A stretch of DNA of 64,000 nt from Corbicula japonica (GCA_038501625.1 JAZAYU010000197.1:310001-374000), one strand, 5' to 3'; positions 11,201 through 26,200 are shown, counted from the stretch's first letter. Notes: generated from the letters alone by a model not told the origin. Program-made: numbers and translations.

Positions 11201-14200
11201 TTATCTTTGCTTTTTATAGACAACTTAAAACAACTGATCTTTGGAAATACACTTCTTTTTAATTAAATTATCTTTGACACTAATTCAAATGTGATATGTC
11301 ATCTAGATGTTTAACTTGCTAATCAATCAATTTTAATCGTCATGAAGATATGTAAGATAATTCTTGTCTTTTCTTTGATGTTGAAACATAAGCTGGCACT
11401 TAAAAGTTAATGATATATGATTATTATATATATAATTTCAAAATACAACTTTGAGCACTATATTTAAATAAATTTTGTAAAAATATTGAGTTGCGCTCAG
11501 CCCGCGTCTGTGTAGCGTGGACAGCTTTTGCTCACAACGAGGACTTGCAGAATTTAAAGAAATATTAATTTTGAAGACATTAATCGCATTTCTGAAATAA
11601 GTATCTTCGTAAGCATAATTTCCGTTACAAGCAGTTTATAGAAAAGATTAACGAGTATATTAAAATTATTTGATTTTGAGTATTTATTTGTTTATTCGCT
11701 TAAATAGTGTGTGTGTGTGTGGGGGGGGGGGGGGGTACAGCAACGGACACAACAAGAGAATACAATAATGTGCTCGTCAATGTTTTACCTTAAGCAGCCA
11801 TCACTGGTGTAATAACAATTAATCTTACAATTTTTCTCGTGTGTAAATTCATTTAACGAAAGTTAAACCTGACAGCTGTTGATTTAAAGGTAATATTCAA
11901 CTAAGAAAATCTCTTCTTTGCCAACTGAAATTGACGTTTACATATCAGAAAAAGCACCAAAAACGACGATTGTGTATTGAATTTTGGATTGATTTTATTG
12001 ATTATTTAGATATTATTCTGAAGATTACCGATTGAATGCCATTGCCTTGGCCATTTCGTTTTTATAATAATGGTTTTGTCACAGAAAATGGTAATTTTGA
12101 TTACTTTAGCAAAAACAATCTGATAAATTCTTTATCTCACTAACGGTATCTCCGCTGCACAAAATTACATTATTGCATTGATGGTTTGGTTAATCAGTTT
12201 TAGGCATTTTTTAAGTCACAGCATTACTACGCGAACATTCAATACAAAGACTGCTTTTTCTTTAATTTGTAAGCTGGCATATGTATGTGGTTTCAAAAAC
12301 TTTTTTCGGGCATATTTGCAGCAACAATTGCATTTAAATATGGTTATAAAAATATATAGTAACATATATATAATTCAATCATTAACAATTCTACTTTCGC
12401 ATAAGACTGTTTAAAATATTTGAAAAAAAAGATAAATATAGTAAACGGTCGACTAAGGCGCTTACGTTATTGAAATGTATTTAGATTTAGCATGTCACCA
12501 CATACCTTTGTGTGTTTTGTTGCTGTTCTTTTTCAAAAAGGAAAACGTAACGTATTTAGAAGACTTAAGTACTACCGAGCATAAAATGTTCATAATTATG
12601 AAAATTACTCTCAGTGTTAATTTCTCTCAATTAATTATTCATCAAGGTTTGCCTTGTCATTATACATACATGCACTACTTGTATGACAATATTCGAAACG
12701 ATTTATCAAGACTGCTTGTACCTTTTAACATACTCACTATATTTCTTTTGTTATTTCTGGCATCTTTGTATATAGTGGGTCCTGGTATGGAACCCCAGTG
12801 GCAAACTGTTTTGCCACTGACCGTTCCAGGGCGGTTACACCTCGGTTAATCATTTTCCATGTAGTTGAGTCTGTTTTAAAGATGATCTTTTTATAAACCC
12901 ATGAACTTTTTTTTCAGTCTGATTTTGACGATGTGAAGAGTCTGTATCTTCTAGATGTGAAAATTTCTTCCATGTGTATTTAAACTAAAAATATTGTTTT
13001 GTGCTTGATGTTAAGACTTGCGAAGCCTCGGTATTATTTTATTATTTAAGTTGATAATAATGATACATACGAGGTACAGTCAAAAAGTTCCCGGACTGCC
13101 GTTATACGCGAACTAAACGCATTAGGATTTTTAAAAAGTGGTATAACTGAAAAGAGAAAAGCAAGTCCGACAAGTGCATATAACATTTGTATTGATACAA
13201 TATATAATACATAATATCTTACAGTTCCGAAAACATATACCAACAGTGTAAGGATCACTTTGACGTCGCACAGCGACGTCAGCAGCGACGTCTACATTAC
13301 GTCATGAATCAGTTAAGTCACACCTCGCTTGGTTTCTGGGTCGTAGAGACTAATCCAAGTTTGGTCCGTTGTCACGATACGTCCGAGAAAAGCGACGTCA
13401 GCAGCGACGTCTACATTACGTCATGAATCAGTTAAGTCACATCTCGCTTGGTTTCTGGGTCGTAGAGACTAATCCAAGTTTGGTCCGTTGTCACGATACG
13501 TCCGAGAAAAGAATCCCCTTCTTGCTCCCAGCGGCGAAGAAAAGACGTCGAGTGCGCGACGCGAGCTTTCTGTTGTCGTCCGTTAAAAGCCGCGGCACCC
13601 ACCTTACGCACACGTTAGACATATTTAATTCCGTCGAAAGTATGTTATGAACTGTGCCGTGACTAATTCCTACAATGTGAGCTTCATCGTCAACTGATTT
13701 CCACCGGTCAGAGAGAATCACGGTCTTCACTTCTTCTCGAACGCGCTTTTTCGGCCGCCCACTGCGACGATCATCGCTTATTTCCTCGCGGCCATCCCGG
13801 AATCTCTTGTGCCAATCAAACACAATCGTCCTTGAAAATGTACTGCCGCCGTTGCTTGGATTTAAGAACTTCCATGTTTCCGTAGGCGTTATCCCAGCCT
13901 TCACACAGAACTTGATGACGGATCTTTGTTCCGTACGCTGTGGTGACGTCGCCCCGATTTCAGTTGACTTTTCATCCATGGCTACGAGAAACATTCATAA
14001 AACGCGGAATTTTTATGTCAAGACGTCAAAATTTTGAGCTTGTTTTGAAAAAACGTTTGTGTGATGTCATATTGACGCTGCGTGTAAAAAGGCGCGTAAT
14101 AATAAAGATATGATCGTTTAAATAATAGTAAGAATATCGGTCATAAGCATCATTTCTAAGTGATCCGTACACTTGAACAGTATACTTAAGTTTCTTTAGA

Positions 14201-17200
14201 AAATATGAGTTTTTACTATTTAAAACTACAAAAACTTCTTAACATGGTTGTTTATAACTTAAACTTGCATGTTGAACAAATATAATGAACAAAAACGTTG
14301 GAAAAAATACAATTCGAAGGCAGTCCGGGAACTTTTTGACTGTACCTCGTATATACATGCATGTCAATCTATAAAACAAATCACGGAACTGATTAAAATG
14401 AATAATAAATATTGCAAAGGTAAGAGTCGGAATATTTTGCGCATGTAATTATAACAGTCTTTAACTGCATCGTTAATTTCACTATTTGACATTAAAATTA
14501 ATATCAACATGCTAACATAGTTTTCAAAATAAATCTTCTTAATTAGCATCTCATTCAAATAATTATCACCACAAAGGTTAGAATTTTATATAAACTGGTC
14601 ATATTATAAGTTACATGTCATCAGCATGTAAAAATCAAGAGGTTATAATGAATTGAACAATTTCATCGAATGAATAAATATAACTGAACAACAGATTTAG
14701 TGTATATACATGTAAATATGAAATACGGCCTTCATAACAGTCAGCAGCACAATTAAATAAATTGGGTTTTGTTTGTTGCGGCTATCTGCATAATGATAAG
14801 TAGATATATATTCTTTAATCCGATTGCCACAACTTAACTTCATGTTTTAAACAAATTTCCGGACATTCGAATACAAAAACCGTATTTGAATATTCGTTGT
14901 CAAACGGAATATTCGAATGTTCGCATATTCGGTTCCATCCCAATTTTGCTGTAATATTGAAACTATCCATCATAAAAACTGTCTGCAATCTTAAAAATGT
15001 AGTGTTAGAAATAACATTAACATACATAGGTATTGTTTTCATCGACCGTCAAAGGCCGTAACAGAAACCAACACTGTATGAATAAACGGCGAGTGACATC
15101 TTCTTGATGTACCACAAAGCACAAACTGTGATATTGGCATATATTAACACGGATCTTTGAAAGCCAATTAAAATTTGAATTGGTAAGCTCGTTATGATTG
15201 GGCCTGATCAACGAACGTAATGGAAATACATGGTATTGCCCACACCGCCAAGCAAAAGGTTGAGCGCAATACAATATTTACATCAGTAAACGGTACAATT
15301 CAATTTTGAACCTGCCTTAACGATGGTGGTGAATATAGGACCTTAAATGAGCAATTTGCATAAATGTACCATTCCATGTTCAGCGGATGATCGTACTCAG
15401 GTAAAAGAATGGGTTTGTTCTAAACGAGAACTGAATATTAAATTCACTTTTGCTTTGAAGATTGCATTACAACAACATCAATTGCGACATCTACACAATT
15501 GACATCAACATCTACGAAGCTTTTAGCATCAGCAACACCGACATCAACGTCAGAAACCATTTTTTCGACGACGACATCAATACAACCAACTCCAGTAACT
15601 ACAACTTTTCCGACGACGACTGTCACAATCACACCTTCGAGGACAACAACAACTTCGAAAACGACAACAACGGAAAACAGTTTATTTTTATTTATATCTA
15701 GACTAAGAATCGATTCTATTGTATAAGAGATTATATTTAAATATAAAAATTGGACTGTTTCTATGAGAATTGAAATTATAGACCGCATTAGCTTACATGT
15801 ACCATCCTGTCACATTTTCTTCGATTTTCTAATAAAACCAAGTTTTAAATTGTGTCTGAATAATGTAGGAAGTTCACACGTTAGTCAGCTGGTTTTTAAC
15901 GATATGATTGACATCTTTAAAATATTAAAAACCCATCTTATTACATAACACATGTTTGTACGAGTTATATATACTTAAAGAATTTAGAAACGAGACTTAT
16001 TTATTAATAAATACTTAAGTATACATTATTTTCGTATTTCAGTTGGCATTATTCGCGTTAAAACAGACCTGCAATTCAAAACAGAAGGACAACCTACGAA
16101 TCGCCAAAACATAACTCCTTTCATTTTATTTCGTTGTGATTTTCTGAAAGCTTCTGGGCGCATCTACACCGTCTATTGGTAAAACATATATGTTTATAAC
16201 TTGGTCTTTGCCAATCTATTTTTGGTTGTTGTGTTTTTGTTTAATTCTGAAGGTGTGGATGTAGACTCGAGATGGTATACCAAAATAAGTATTTTTTAGC
16301 CAATTGGTGATTTAACTCAAATTTACAAAACAACAACGACAATAAAAATGAAGCTATACCAGGCCGATCAAAAACTACAGATCGAGCAATTAATCCAGAA
16401 ATTTTAAAGTTTTGATATCAGTAGACAGAGGTGATTCTCGTGCATTTTTCAACAATTTACACCAATTTATCTCTAAAACTTGTGTCACCATCGAGCAATC
16501 AAGAAAAGCAAAGCAAAGCAAGTAACCAAATTAGTCAGGATAATTATAGTGCAAAATAGGTAAGAGTAGCCGTATACACAATAAAAGACATTTTACATAG
16601 ACCATCAGGAAGAAAAAAATATTTTTGCATACCAGATCAGGTCATCCGGTGTTTTCACCCGTGTAGGAAATTTTGATTCTACACCCCCCATGCAGAGTGA
16701 GTCACGCGCCTTATATGACGTCACGACGTCTTACGCATTTATGAATGAACGATAAACGGGTACCATGTTCTATTTGTAATATCCGTATAGTAAACAACGG
16801 TACGGTATTACCCAAGGGAATCCGATTAAATAAACAATTGAATGTCTCGTATATCACTTCGCTACTATAAAAAAGTAGTGCTAAGATAAATGTACAGGAA
16901 AATATCCCAAAATGCGCAAAATAAATACGGTATGCAAGAAAAAGTATCATTCACTTACGTTGGGTTAAGATCGCGTGATCCAGCCCTCGTGAAATATGCA
17001 CTTAGGCGGTAACTCGGCAGAGCCTCGTACCGCCCTTGTGCATATGTCACTTAGGCTGGATCACGCGATCTTTACCCAACACACGTGAATGATACTTATA
17101 ATACTACACGGTTAAAAACCAACACCAATAATAAGCAACAAAAACCAAACTGACAATATATTGACATTTCAATCAACACAAGTAAATCTGGATAGGGTTC

Positions 17201-20200
17201 TGCCTTGGAACGGTCAGTGGCAAAACCAACATTATATTAGCTACTTGGGGGTTAAATCCCTTTTGACGTGTACACTACCTCCCTCTACCGCAATGCCGTA
17301 ACGTCATGAAAATAACCATCACAGGTAAATGTCTGCTGTAAGGTTATAAACTTGACAATTCAAAATAATTAAAGTGAAACATTTCAGCATGTCTCATAAT
17401 TAGAGTAAAGTAGTTGTTGTCATCTATATATAGATTAACAGTTTTTGGATAATGCATTGTCTTCGACCGATTTAAAGTTGTACATGTTATACAGACACGA
17501 AGTAATAAATGACATAACTACCAGAACAAATATCGAAATTATTTAGTAATGTTGAAGCATTTGTAAAAGTATAATTATTACAAATAAATTGCAGTCCTGA
17601 AAGGATGTAAGTGCTTTATCAAATATCTAGGTTTAGTTTTAAACGAGTAATATTTTGATGACAAAACACGTTTACATCAAATGCATTAACATTTCTGACA
17701 ATTGTTTGATCGCAATTTAAACTATTGTTTATACTGAAATTGGAACACTTTGATCGATATGTTTTTTAAATACACATACATTTAATCCAAAAAAGCACGG
17801 TTATTAAACAATTTTGTTCCAAGAGAGTAACTTTCCTATAACTTTAGGATTTTACAACTTTAAAGCGATGATATAAACAATAACTTGTGTTATGTTTGGC
17901 GTTATAAGAAAACTATTAAGTGCATTACTCATAATAAATATTTAACATTAATACAAAACAGTTTTATAGGGTAACAGAAAGAAATTTTAAGGTAATAATA
18001 ACGTAATGAATTACAATTACTGATCGAAACTATTTTGATAGGTTTGTCGATGGTGTATTGTTTAAAAAGACCGGTCCGACTAGTAATGAGACAGATTTCC
18101 TATTGCACGAAGACACATTGCTAACATATTTAGCAGGATTAAACTTACATGGCAAACAGGTAATCCTACAATGCAGTTGCAGTTTTAAAAAGTACACTTC
18201 CTATTTATTTTATATGCTATTTTTCATAATAAAAGTGTAAAGTAAATTATGTATATTTTTGAAAAGTCATGAGTTATAAAAAACGCAAAATAGAAATGAT
18301 ATTTAGAGGCAAAGATAGTGGGGCAATATTATATTTGCCGGAACTAAAGCAAGCACCTAAATCGACAGTTAACAGGCGTGTAGTAATTTCAAGATTTATA
18401 TTCGCAGATCCCTTATTCTCTTTAGTTTCGCCCATTGTTTTCTCGTTAAGTGCAAACCCATTTTTTATCTGGGGACCATACGCCGCTAAACATGGAATGG
18501 TAAATAATCTGAAAATACCGCATTGGTGGTTCCATGTACACCGTCATCGTTTGCGATGGATCAAAATAGTACTGTTTATTGGTGTAAATATTGAGTTGCG
18601 CTCAGTCCGGTACTGTCCATGAACAGGCTAAATAAAACCGAGCCTGCAATATTTTCATATTTGTCGTGTTCGGTGCTTTCAGTTCCCTTGATCAATCTAT
18701 TTTATAAGTTTTACCCATTTGTAAACTACGAAAAATGGGAACATACAGAAACCTACAGAAATTTAAATTATACTTAACAATCAATATGTTATTATATAAA
18801 AACCTTATCATATAAACGATAATGTTCCGGAAAACTTGCCGGACCAAAACTAGTTTGTAAAACCACTTAGAAATACATAAATTTAAAACCAGATGACATG
18901 AAGATAAAGTAGTATCTGTGTTGTATTTACGTGTTAATGATAATATGCTAAAATATTCATCTAGTATTTCAGTTAAATGTTATTTCACACACCAACAATA
19001 AAGATACATGTATTCCATTAAAATGACAATCAAACTGGCCAAGGCGCTGGCATTTTATCAGCAATCCTTAGCACAAAGAAGTAAAATCGTTTTTTGTTCG
19101 AATAATTTAAAAAACAACTTATACAATGTATTTCTACCTTTTACGTTTTGCAGTTATCCTGCAGCGTGTCAATTCATTCCATGTTCGATATGCGCAACGT
19201 CGTTTCTACGGCTATCAGTGGAAATCTGAAGATTGCAGCCGAGGTAATGGTGTTGAAACTCATAAAACAACGCTATCGGTATCACAAATTAAGGAAAACC
19301 TTTTCAATGTTTTATCGCCAGAACCCAGAATAAATTCTTAAGGTAAAGCAGCAGTTAAAATTCACTTTTGCAACAAAGTATTTCACAGCCAGTTATTTAA
19401 TGGAGATTTAATGTAATAAATACTTAATTTCGCCCGGTTATTCGTAAAAAAAAAACATCTGTAAATTTAAGAAGAAAGGTTACCAACATAATATTCTACA
19501 GCGCTCTGCAGGCCTGTTGATTAACCACAGGTGATCATTACCTCTTTGGTTGCAAGAAAGTGGCAGGGGTTTAAGAGTTTATGAATGATGTTGCCTCTAT
19601 CTGGGAGAGAACCTGCATCGCCACGACTATAGCGCCTATGTTTATTGTCAGTCTTGTATAAGAACCTAGAAGCTCGATTTCTCGCTGTTATCCATGTCAT
19701 CGTGTTCTTGCTAATTTTGTTCCAGGAGCTCTGGTCTCGGTAAGATCTTTGAGTACCCACTCCTTTGGCTTTGTAATGCTATTAGCATCTTACGTTTTAT
19801 ATGTATGTGTGCTTTTGCATGAAACATTGTTGAGCTGATGGGTAAGTTAGAGTTTTTTCACCAAGACTTGTACTTGTGTGTTGATATGAGAAACTGTTGG
19901 GACAAGTGTGAGGTTGGTGCACCCTAGAACCTGGTTTAAACCCCCAATGGCAATTTGATTTGCCACTGACCGTTCCAAGGCGGTAACCCCTCGGGTTCTC
20001 ATACTTGTTAATTGATTGTGGTGTCTGTTTTGAAGCTGATCATTTTATAAAGCATGCTCTTTCTTCGTCTTCTTCGTCTTGGCTGTTTGGGGAGGCTGTT
20101 TTTTCTGAATATGGCAATTTCTGATATTCATATAATTATTACCTTTTTTTCAAAATTCCATTAAAATGCATTGTCTAATTTTCTTATCGTTACAATTTGT

Positions 20201-23200
20201 TGTTTCATAATTTCCTGCTTAAGAAGATGCATAAAGAAACCTGTCTTTTATATATTTAGGATAAAGTCTATTCGTACGTTCCTAAAGAAAATAGAAGCTG
20301 AAACGTCTTAATAGATTCCGTATGATTTAGAAGTCCCCCTACTTTTGTAGCAACGCGAATGCGTTGTTGAAAATAGATCTATATAGATTTTGTCTTTTGC
20401 AAAATAGAAAAAAATAAGAAAGCAAGGATTTCTATTGAAATCAATCGCTGAGGAATTTGAATTTTCATAGCTTCTGATTTGGATATCAAGAATAGCCGCA
20501 TCCAGAAAACACGATGAATGTAACTTCTGAATTATAGGATTTTGCAGAATGGTACAAACTTCAGCAATTTATATTCAGCAAACAGGATTCCTATGCGTTG
20601 AACCTTATTAAAAAACCAAAGTTTGTAAAGAAATTTTCTGTTTGGAACGCCTCCTGTAGAGCAGCTTGTTTGTTTACATATCGTCAACTTAGAGCAAAAA
20701 CGGTATAAGTACCATTAAACTATGCAGTAGATATACGGTTACTACTAAGGCAACGATGTATTATTTTAATTCTTTCAACAATAATTGTATCGCCTGCGAT
20801 AGCAGGTAGACACATAGGGATCCTATTGTCCGGCGGCGTCGGCGTCGTCGGCGTCGTCCGGTAGTCCCCCAACTTTAACCTGAAACTTAATGTTGCCTAT
20901 AACTTTGAAAGTACTTGTCCTATTCACTTCATACTTGAAATATATCATCAGCACGAACAATGCCATCTGTGACGACAAGCATGATAACTCCAGTTTCAAT
21001 ATTTTTTGAGTTATGCCCCTTTCAAATGCAACTTTAACCTGAAACTTAATGTTGCCTATAACTTTAAAAGTACTTGTCCTATTCACTTCATACTTGGAAT
21101 ATATCATCAGCATGAACAGTGCCATCTGTGGCGACAAGAATGATAACTCCAGTTTCAATATTTTTTGAGTTATGCCCCTTTCAAATGCAACTTTAACCTG
21201 AAACTTAATGTTTCCTATAACTTTGAAAGTACTTGTCCTATTCACTTCATACTTGAAATATATCATCAGCACGAGCAATGCCATCTGTGACGACAAGAAT
21301 GATAACTCCAGTTTCAATATTTTTTGAGTTATGCCCCTTTCAAATGCAACTTTAACCTGAAACTTAATGTTGCCTATAACTTTGAAAGTACTTGTCCTAT
21401 TCACTTCATACTTGGAATATATCATCAGCATGAACAGTGCCATCTGTGACGATAAGCATGATAACTCCAGTTTCAATATTTTTTGAGTTATGCCCCTTTC
21501 AAATGCAACTTTAACCTGAAACTTAATGTTGCCTATAACTTTGAAAGTACTTGTCCTATTCACTTCATACTTGAAATATATCATCAGCACGAACAATGCC
21601 ATCTGTGACGACAAGAATGATAACTCCAGTTTCAATATTTTTGAGTTATGCCCCTTTCAAATGCAACTTTAACCTGAAACTTAATGTTTCCTATAACTTT
21701 GAAAGTACTTGTCCTATTCACTTCATACTTGGAATATATCATCAGCATGAACAATGCCATCTGTGACGACAAGAATGATAACTCCAGTTTCAATATTTTT
21801 TTGTTATTCCCCTTTCAAATGCAACTTTAACATGAAACTTAATGTTGCCTATAACTTTGAAAGTACTTGTCCTATTCACTTCGTACTTGGAATATATCAT
21901 CAGCACTAACAATGCCATCTGTGATGACAAGAATGATAACTCCAGTTTCAATATTTTATGAGTAATATCCCTTTCAAATGCAACTTTAACATGAAACTTA
22001 GTGTTGCCTGTAAAATGGAAATTACTTCTTCAATTAATTCACTTAATACTTTGAATAACTCATCTGCATTTACAAAACAATTTTTGAAAATGATAACTCA
22101 GGTTTCACCATTATTTTAGTTATTCCCCTCTTAAATGTAATTTAGATGACACATTTGTTCTGTTGTGTAGTATTGAAATCAACTTCAATAAAATATTTTT
22201 ATTATATATGATTAAACATAGGCCCACATTTCAACGTTTTCCAAGCAGGCGACACATGTGTTCCGCGGAACACAACATTCTAGTATAAATGATTGTAAAC
22301 AAGCATCAATTATTTTGAAGGTTACGACGAACCCTGTTATCTTATCAAAGAATGAACAGACAACGCTCAACATCAAATTCACACTTCCAATTGGCTGCGG
22401 ATACTCCATTATAAATAATGAAAAACCAGCATTTCCCTGCGACTTCAGTTTAACTCTACACATGAAAGATGGTTGGAGATGCGGGGCAGGTGGTATTGCA
22501 AACATTGTGGACCATCCAAGCTTAAACAACTTCTGCACACAACCTATAAAAGTAAGTTGCAATAAATACTGCGAATACCATTACTGTATGTTTCCTTTTT
22601 TAATTGATCATAAAATCGTTTCAAAACATTACGATCCACCTATTTACATGTTATAACAGTTCCAAAGATATATAAACAACGTAATTAAACCTCAATTTTG
22701 TCTCGATATCTCTCCCTCTATGTATGGGGAAATTGCTTATACTGATGGAATAACAAAAATCATTCCTCTACGATCCGCTTTCGCCCTTTCAGTTACAAAG
22801 AAAACATGTCATAAAAATCTACACTGAAAGTACCCCGAAACTTTCAAGAAAATTATTATAGAAGATAACCTTCTTCCCTTCGACAAATAATGGACAATGC
22901 TTCATAAAAACAGCGTCTTGATAATGATTAATAAGATATATTACAAATTAGAAATAAACAAGCTGTAGAAGTAAGTGGATTTACATAATTTTCGATCACC
23001 CGGTACCGTCTAAAATATTGAAATGTGCCGCCAAATGAAATATATCGTACTCATCTACAATTGATACCAAACATAATAAATAACTTTTCATGTAAGTATC
23101 TTGATAAACTAAGAAGACATTCTCATCAAAACGTATTGTAAAACTTGTCTACCTACATCAAGTAATTGGTTTATCTACATCAACACTTCAGGAAAAAGAC

Positions 23201-26200
23201 ATGTTTAATGTTTGAAGTCAATATCATGACCACTGTTGTAGAATCAAATTTCTGGTGATTCTAAGCAAATACACTCCTTTAAAAGTAGTTTCTTTCCATT
23301 TCTAGTAAAGCTTAAGTGTTAATGCAGTCGAATATAGCTATAGTCGATTGCACAGCCTGAGTTGAAACATCAGAATATTTTTTGCCGAACTTGTAGGAAA
23401 GAGCTATAATATATGCTTTATCTAAAACTTATTTGCATTTACTGTCCTAGATGCTAGAGACGTCCAGTCAGTGGACCCAGGCACCATTCACTCATTCGAT
23501 GAATATATCGACTATCGATTACAATTATGATGATGAAGGGACATATTATCTTAAATTGAAATTCGACAATTCAATCGCTCACAAGTTGTGGAAGAACTAC
23601 AGCTTTTCAGATATAAAGGTACAGTTAACGATTTTTTTACGTACCTTTTTCTTCAAAACCATTGACAAGTCAGTTAAACAACTTGAAGATATAAATTTTT
23701 CTTTATAATTTCGGGTATAAAATTTTCTTTTCGTGCATAGGAATTTAAAGGCAGTTTACGTTATTGCACGCTTAAGCTAATCTTTAAATTCCACCACATG
23801 GTTTAGATCGTTTGTTCAGAATTTGTTATTTTTATGAACTGGTTAAATATAGCATCGCACTCAAAAGTTTATATTTATAATCTCCTTTAAATAATTGCGT
23901 GACGAACAATATAAAATAAGTTTAAAATACAAAATGTTTTCATGCGAATATTTCACTACATGTTATGAATTGAAAACTATCCTTGTTGGCGGGTTGTATA
24001 CGTATATCCATTACGTAATCATTACGCCACATACAACTTACCTTTGGAAGAAACATAAACGACAAATAACAGTTCAGGTTATTTTTGGAAATCCTACACA
24101 CAAAGCACTTGCAAGGCGCAACAGAATTTGTATGTTAAATGCAACTCACAAGATTACTTAAGAATACCATTAAAATGTTACTTAGTTCTTAAACCGCTGG
24201 AAGAATTGTTGTTTTTTAATTCGCAAACACAAACTCAGAATACTCAGTACTATTTCACATATCTTTCAAACGGAATTAACATTAAAAATTGTCTTTGCTT
24301 TTTTAAATCTTTTTTTGAATCGCTTGCACGTGTCAGATTTAAGAGCACGACAGAAGAAATAACCGATACATTTTTTATTTAGGTTATTATCTCGGACACC
24401 AAGATTTACCAAAACAAACAATGCTATTGTAGAGTAGATCCACATATGAAAACTGCAGACAACAGGTAACATTTTTGAGTTAAGAAAAAAAACAACTGAA
24501 ATGAACTATACGCTGAAAGAGGGTATTATTCGAAGTTATGGAATGGATAACAGTAAGAGATCACAGTCTAGGGAAAAATAATCTTAACGCTTTTAATAAT
24601 ATTATTTGCTCATGCCGTTTACCCATTGATTATATGTAACATGTATACTTAAATTTGTCTTTTGAAAATTCAAAACTTATTCTATACTTTAATAACAACG
24701 GTATTAGCAGGTGCTGGCAGCGCTTGACACTCTATACAAATTATTTAATTAGAAGAGCTTAGACTACTTGGCTTTTGAGGGAGGCTGTGTTTTGTACTGA
24801 AACGTTTTCTTGCTACACAATATCTCTTATATTTGTATTTTCAGTTATTATGAACAACAGAGAACTGGGTACTTTATGCTGTACTACAATTCAAAGTACA
24901 AAATAGAGGTAATATTTTCTATGTGTTTTGTTTGAACAATATACTTTACAGTAGCTTATAGAAAGTTTGAATGTTATAGACATAATTATATTTACATGGT
25001 ATCGACAAACCTTAACTATTTGATTGATGGTGTTAAGTCATTCTGAATTGCAACTAGTTATAATTAAGAATCGGCGATAAAAAGCATGTAATACCAAATT
25101 TAATTTAATGGCTACAGCATGGACATACTTTGCAAGCTTGTAATTACGTTGCCCTTTTTTTTAGTAAATATATTTCATCCTTTATAATCACGTGACCGTT
25201 CGTTTAAACGGCCCGAGATTTTGTAAATGTTTACGGCCTGGAATCGAAACGCTACCGTTTACACGTGTAAACGTTGGAGTCATTACTCATTGTTTACATT
25301 TGAAGTATCCTCTCAGAAATAGTGTATGCTTACCAAATTTTCAAATTTATTAAAACCATTATAGGTTTGCTTATTTAGATGAACATAGGTAAGGTATACG
25401 AGCTTTTCTTAAAAAATACCTATTTTGTATTCAAGTGTCTTTAATCTTTCTCTGGTAGGTTCAGATACAAGTTGAGGAATGTAATGTGTTGTGGAGCAGT
25501 CTTCCGAAATGCGCATGCGCAATAGCAGTGCGAGCTGGAAAAGATGTATTTATGATTAATACTTGCGGTTCCGTGAATTTTATTGGATTCACAAGTTGTG
25601 AAGATGGTGGAATTATTAATGTAATGCAAAGTGGAACCAGAGAGTACAAGGTAAATATGTACAGGATGAGGAAAAAAGTGTTATAATCCACAGAAGAGCA
25701 TCCAATGGAATATCGTGGCCATACCATATTAAAAAGTGTTAAATGTTTCTTAATAATGCATTTTACTTTATTTTTTAGCAAAAGATGTGCTTTGAAAATA
25801 CTTTTTAGTATACACACGTTTTTCGAAAGGAATCGTCAAAATAGCATATGGCAAAATGAGTAAAACGACCGTTTGATGTCGCAAACAAACAACCGATTTT
25901 TGTTTTATACACACAATTTAAATAATCACTGTGAATTTTGAAATCATTGAAAATACAGACAAATGTTGATGGATATAAAAGAAATTTAAAGGGAGTAGTG
26001 TACGTAAAAAAAGTAAAATATTGCTGGTTTGCTTTGGGTGAGCATGCTCCCGTGAAGTAAATAAAATATCATATTATATCCCGTATTGAGAGCAACTCAA
26101 ATTTACACAAGCCAACTGAGCACATTTCAGGAAGGCTTGCACATGATAGCGAATAGGAAAGTATTGTTATTCTACCATTCCAGGTTCATCGGCGTGTAAT

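Larger units (their letters stand above)
11074..15460. other. Intron 7 of copy A
   Basis: 4.4 kb without a recognised exon. It holds a GT/poly-G run at 11708-11735, a dispersed-repeat fragment at 12780-12842 and a complete mariner at 13070-14349. Apart from the mariner, most of it aligns with copy B intron 7 (51638-54170), which supports a non-coding reading of the long open frame at 12475-12849. Confidence 0.6.
637..15645 (+). repeat. Segmental duplication, unit A
   Basis: This block aligns by eye, in the same orientation, with 39211-54343. It contains a partial C1q exon, TSP1 exons on the - strand, the intergenic region, VWDE-like exons 1-7 and the first part of exon 8. Exon 1 is identical over 46 bases and exon 3 differs at about three of 186. 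Homology starts at the cctgacccat shared by 637 and 39211 and ends just after the cttcgaggaca shared by 15645 and 54343. Several insertions are present in only one copy. Percent identity was not computed. Confidence 0.9.

Noticed and set aside
12475..12849. 124-residue open frame, partly shared with 52675-52878
   Set aside because: The sharing follows from the segmental duplication. The frame breaks in copy B and overlaps a dispersed repeat.
15444..15788. Open frames in other phases and on the - strand over exon 8 (also 54154-54453)
   Set aside because: They are by-products of ACN/GAC-rich composition. Only the Thr/Ser frame connects by phase to exons 7 and 9.
18269..18622. 117-residue open frame after exon 10
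   Set aside because: No recognisable similarity, in an intron, and it overlaps the dispersed gcgctcag repeat motif.
20823..21635. 270-residue - strand repeat protein
   Set aside because: It is explained by a satellite period divisible by three. There is no domain and it lies within an intron.
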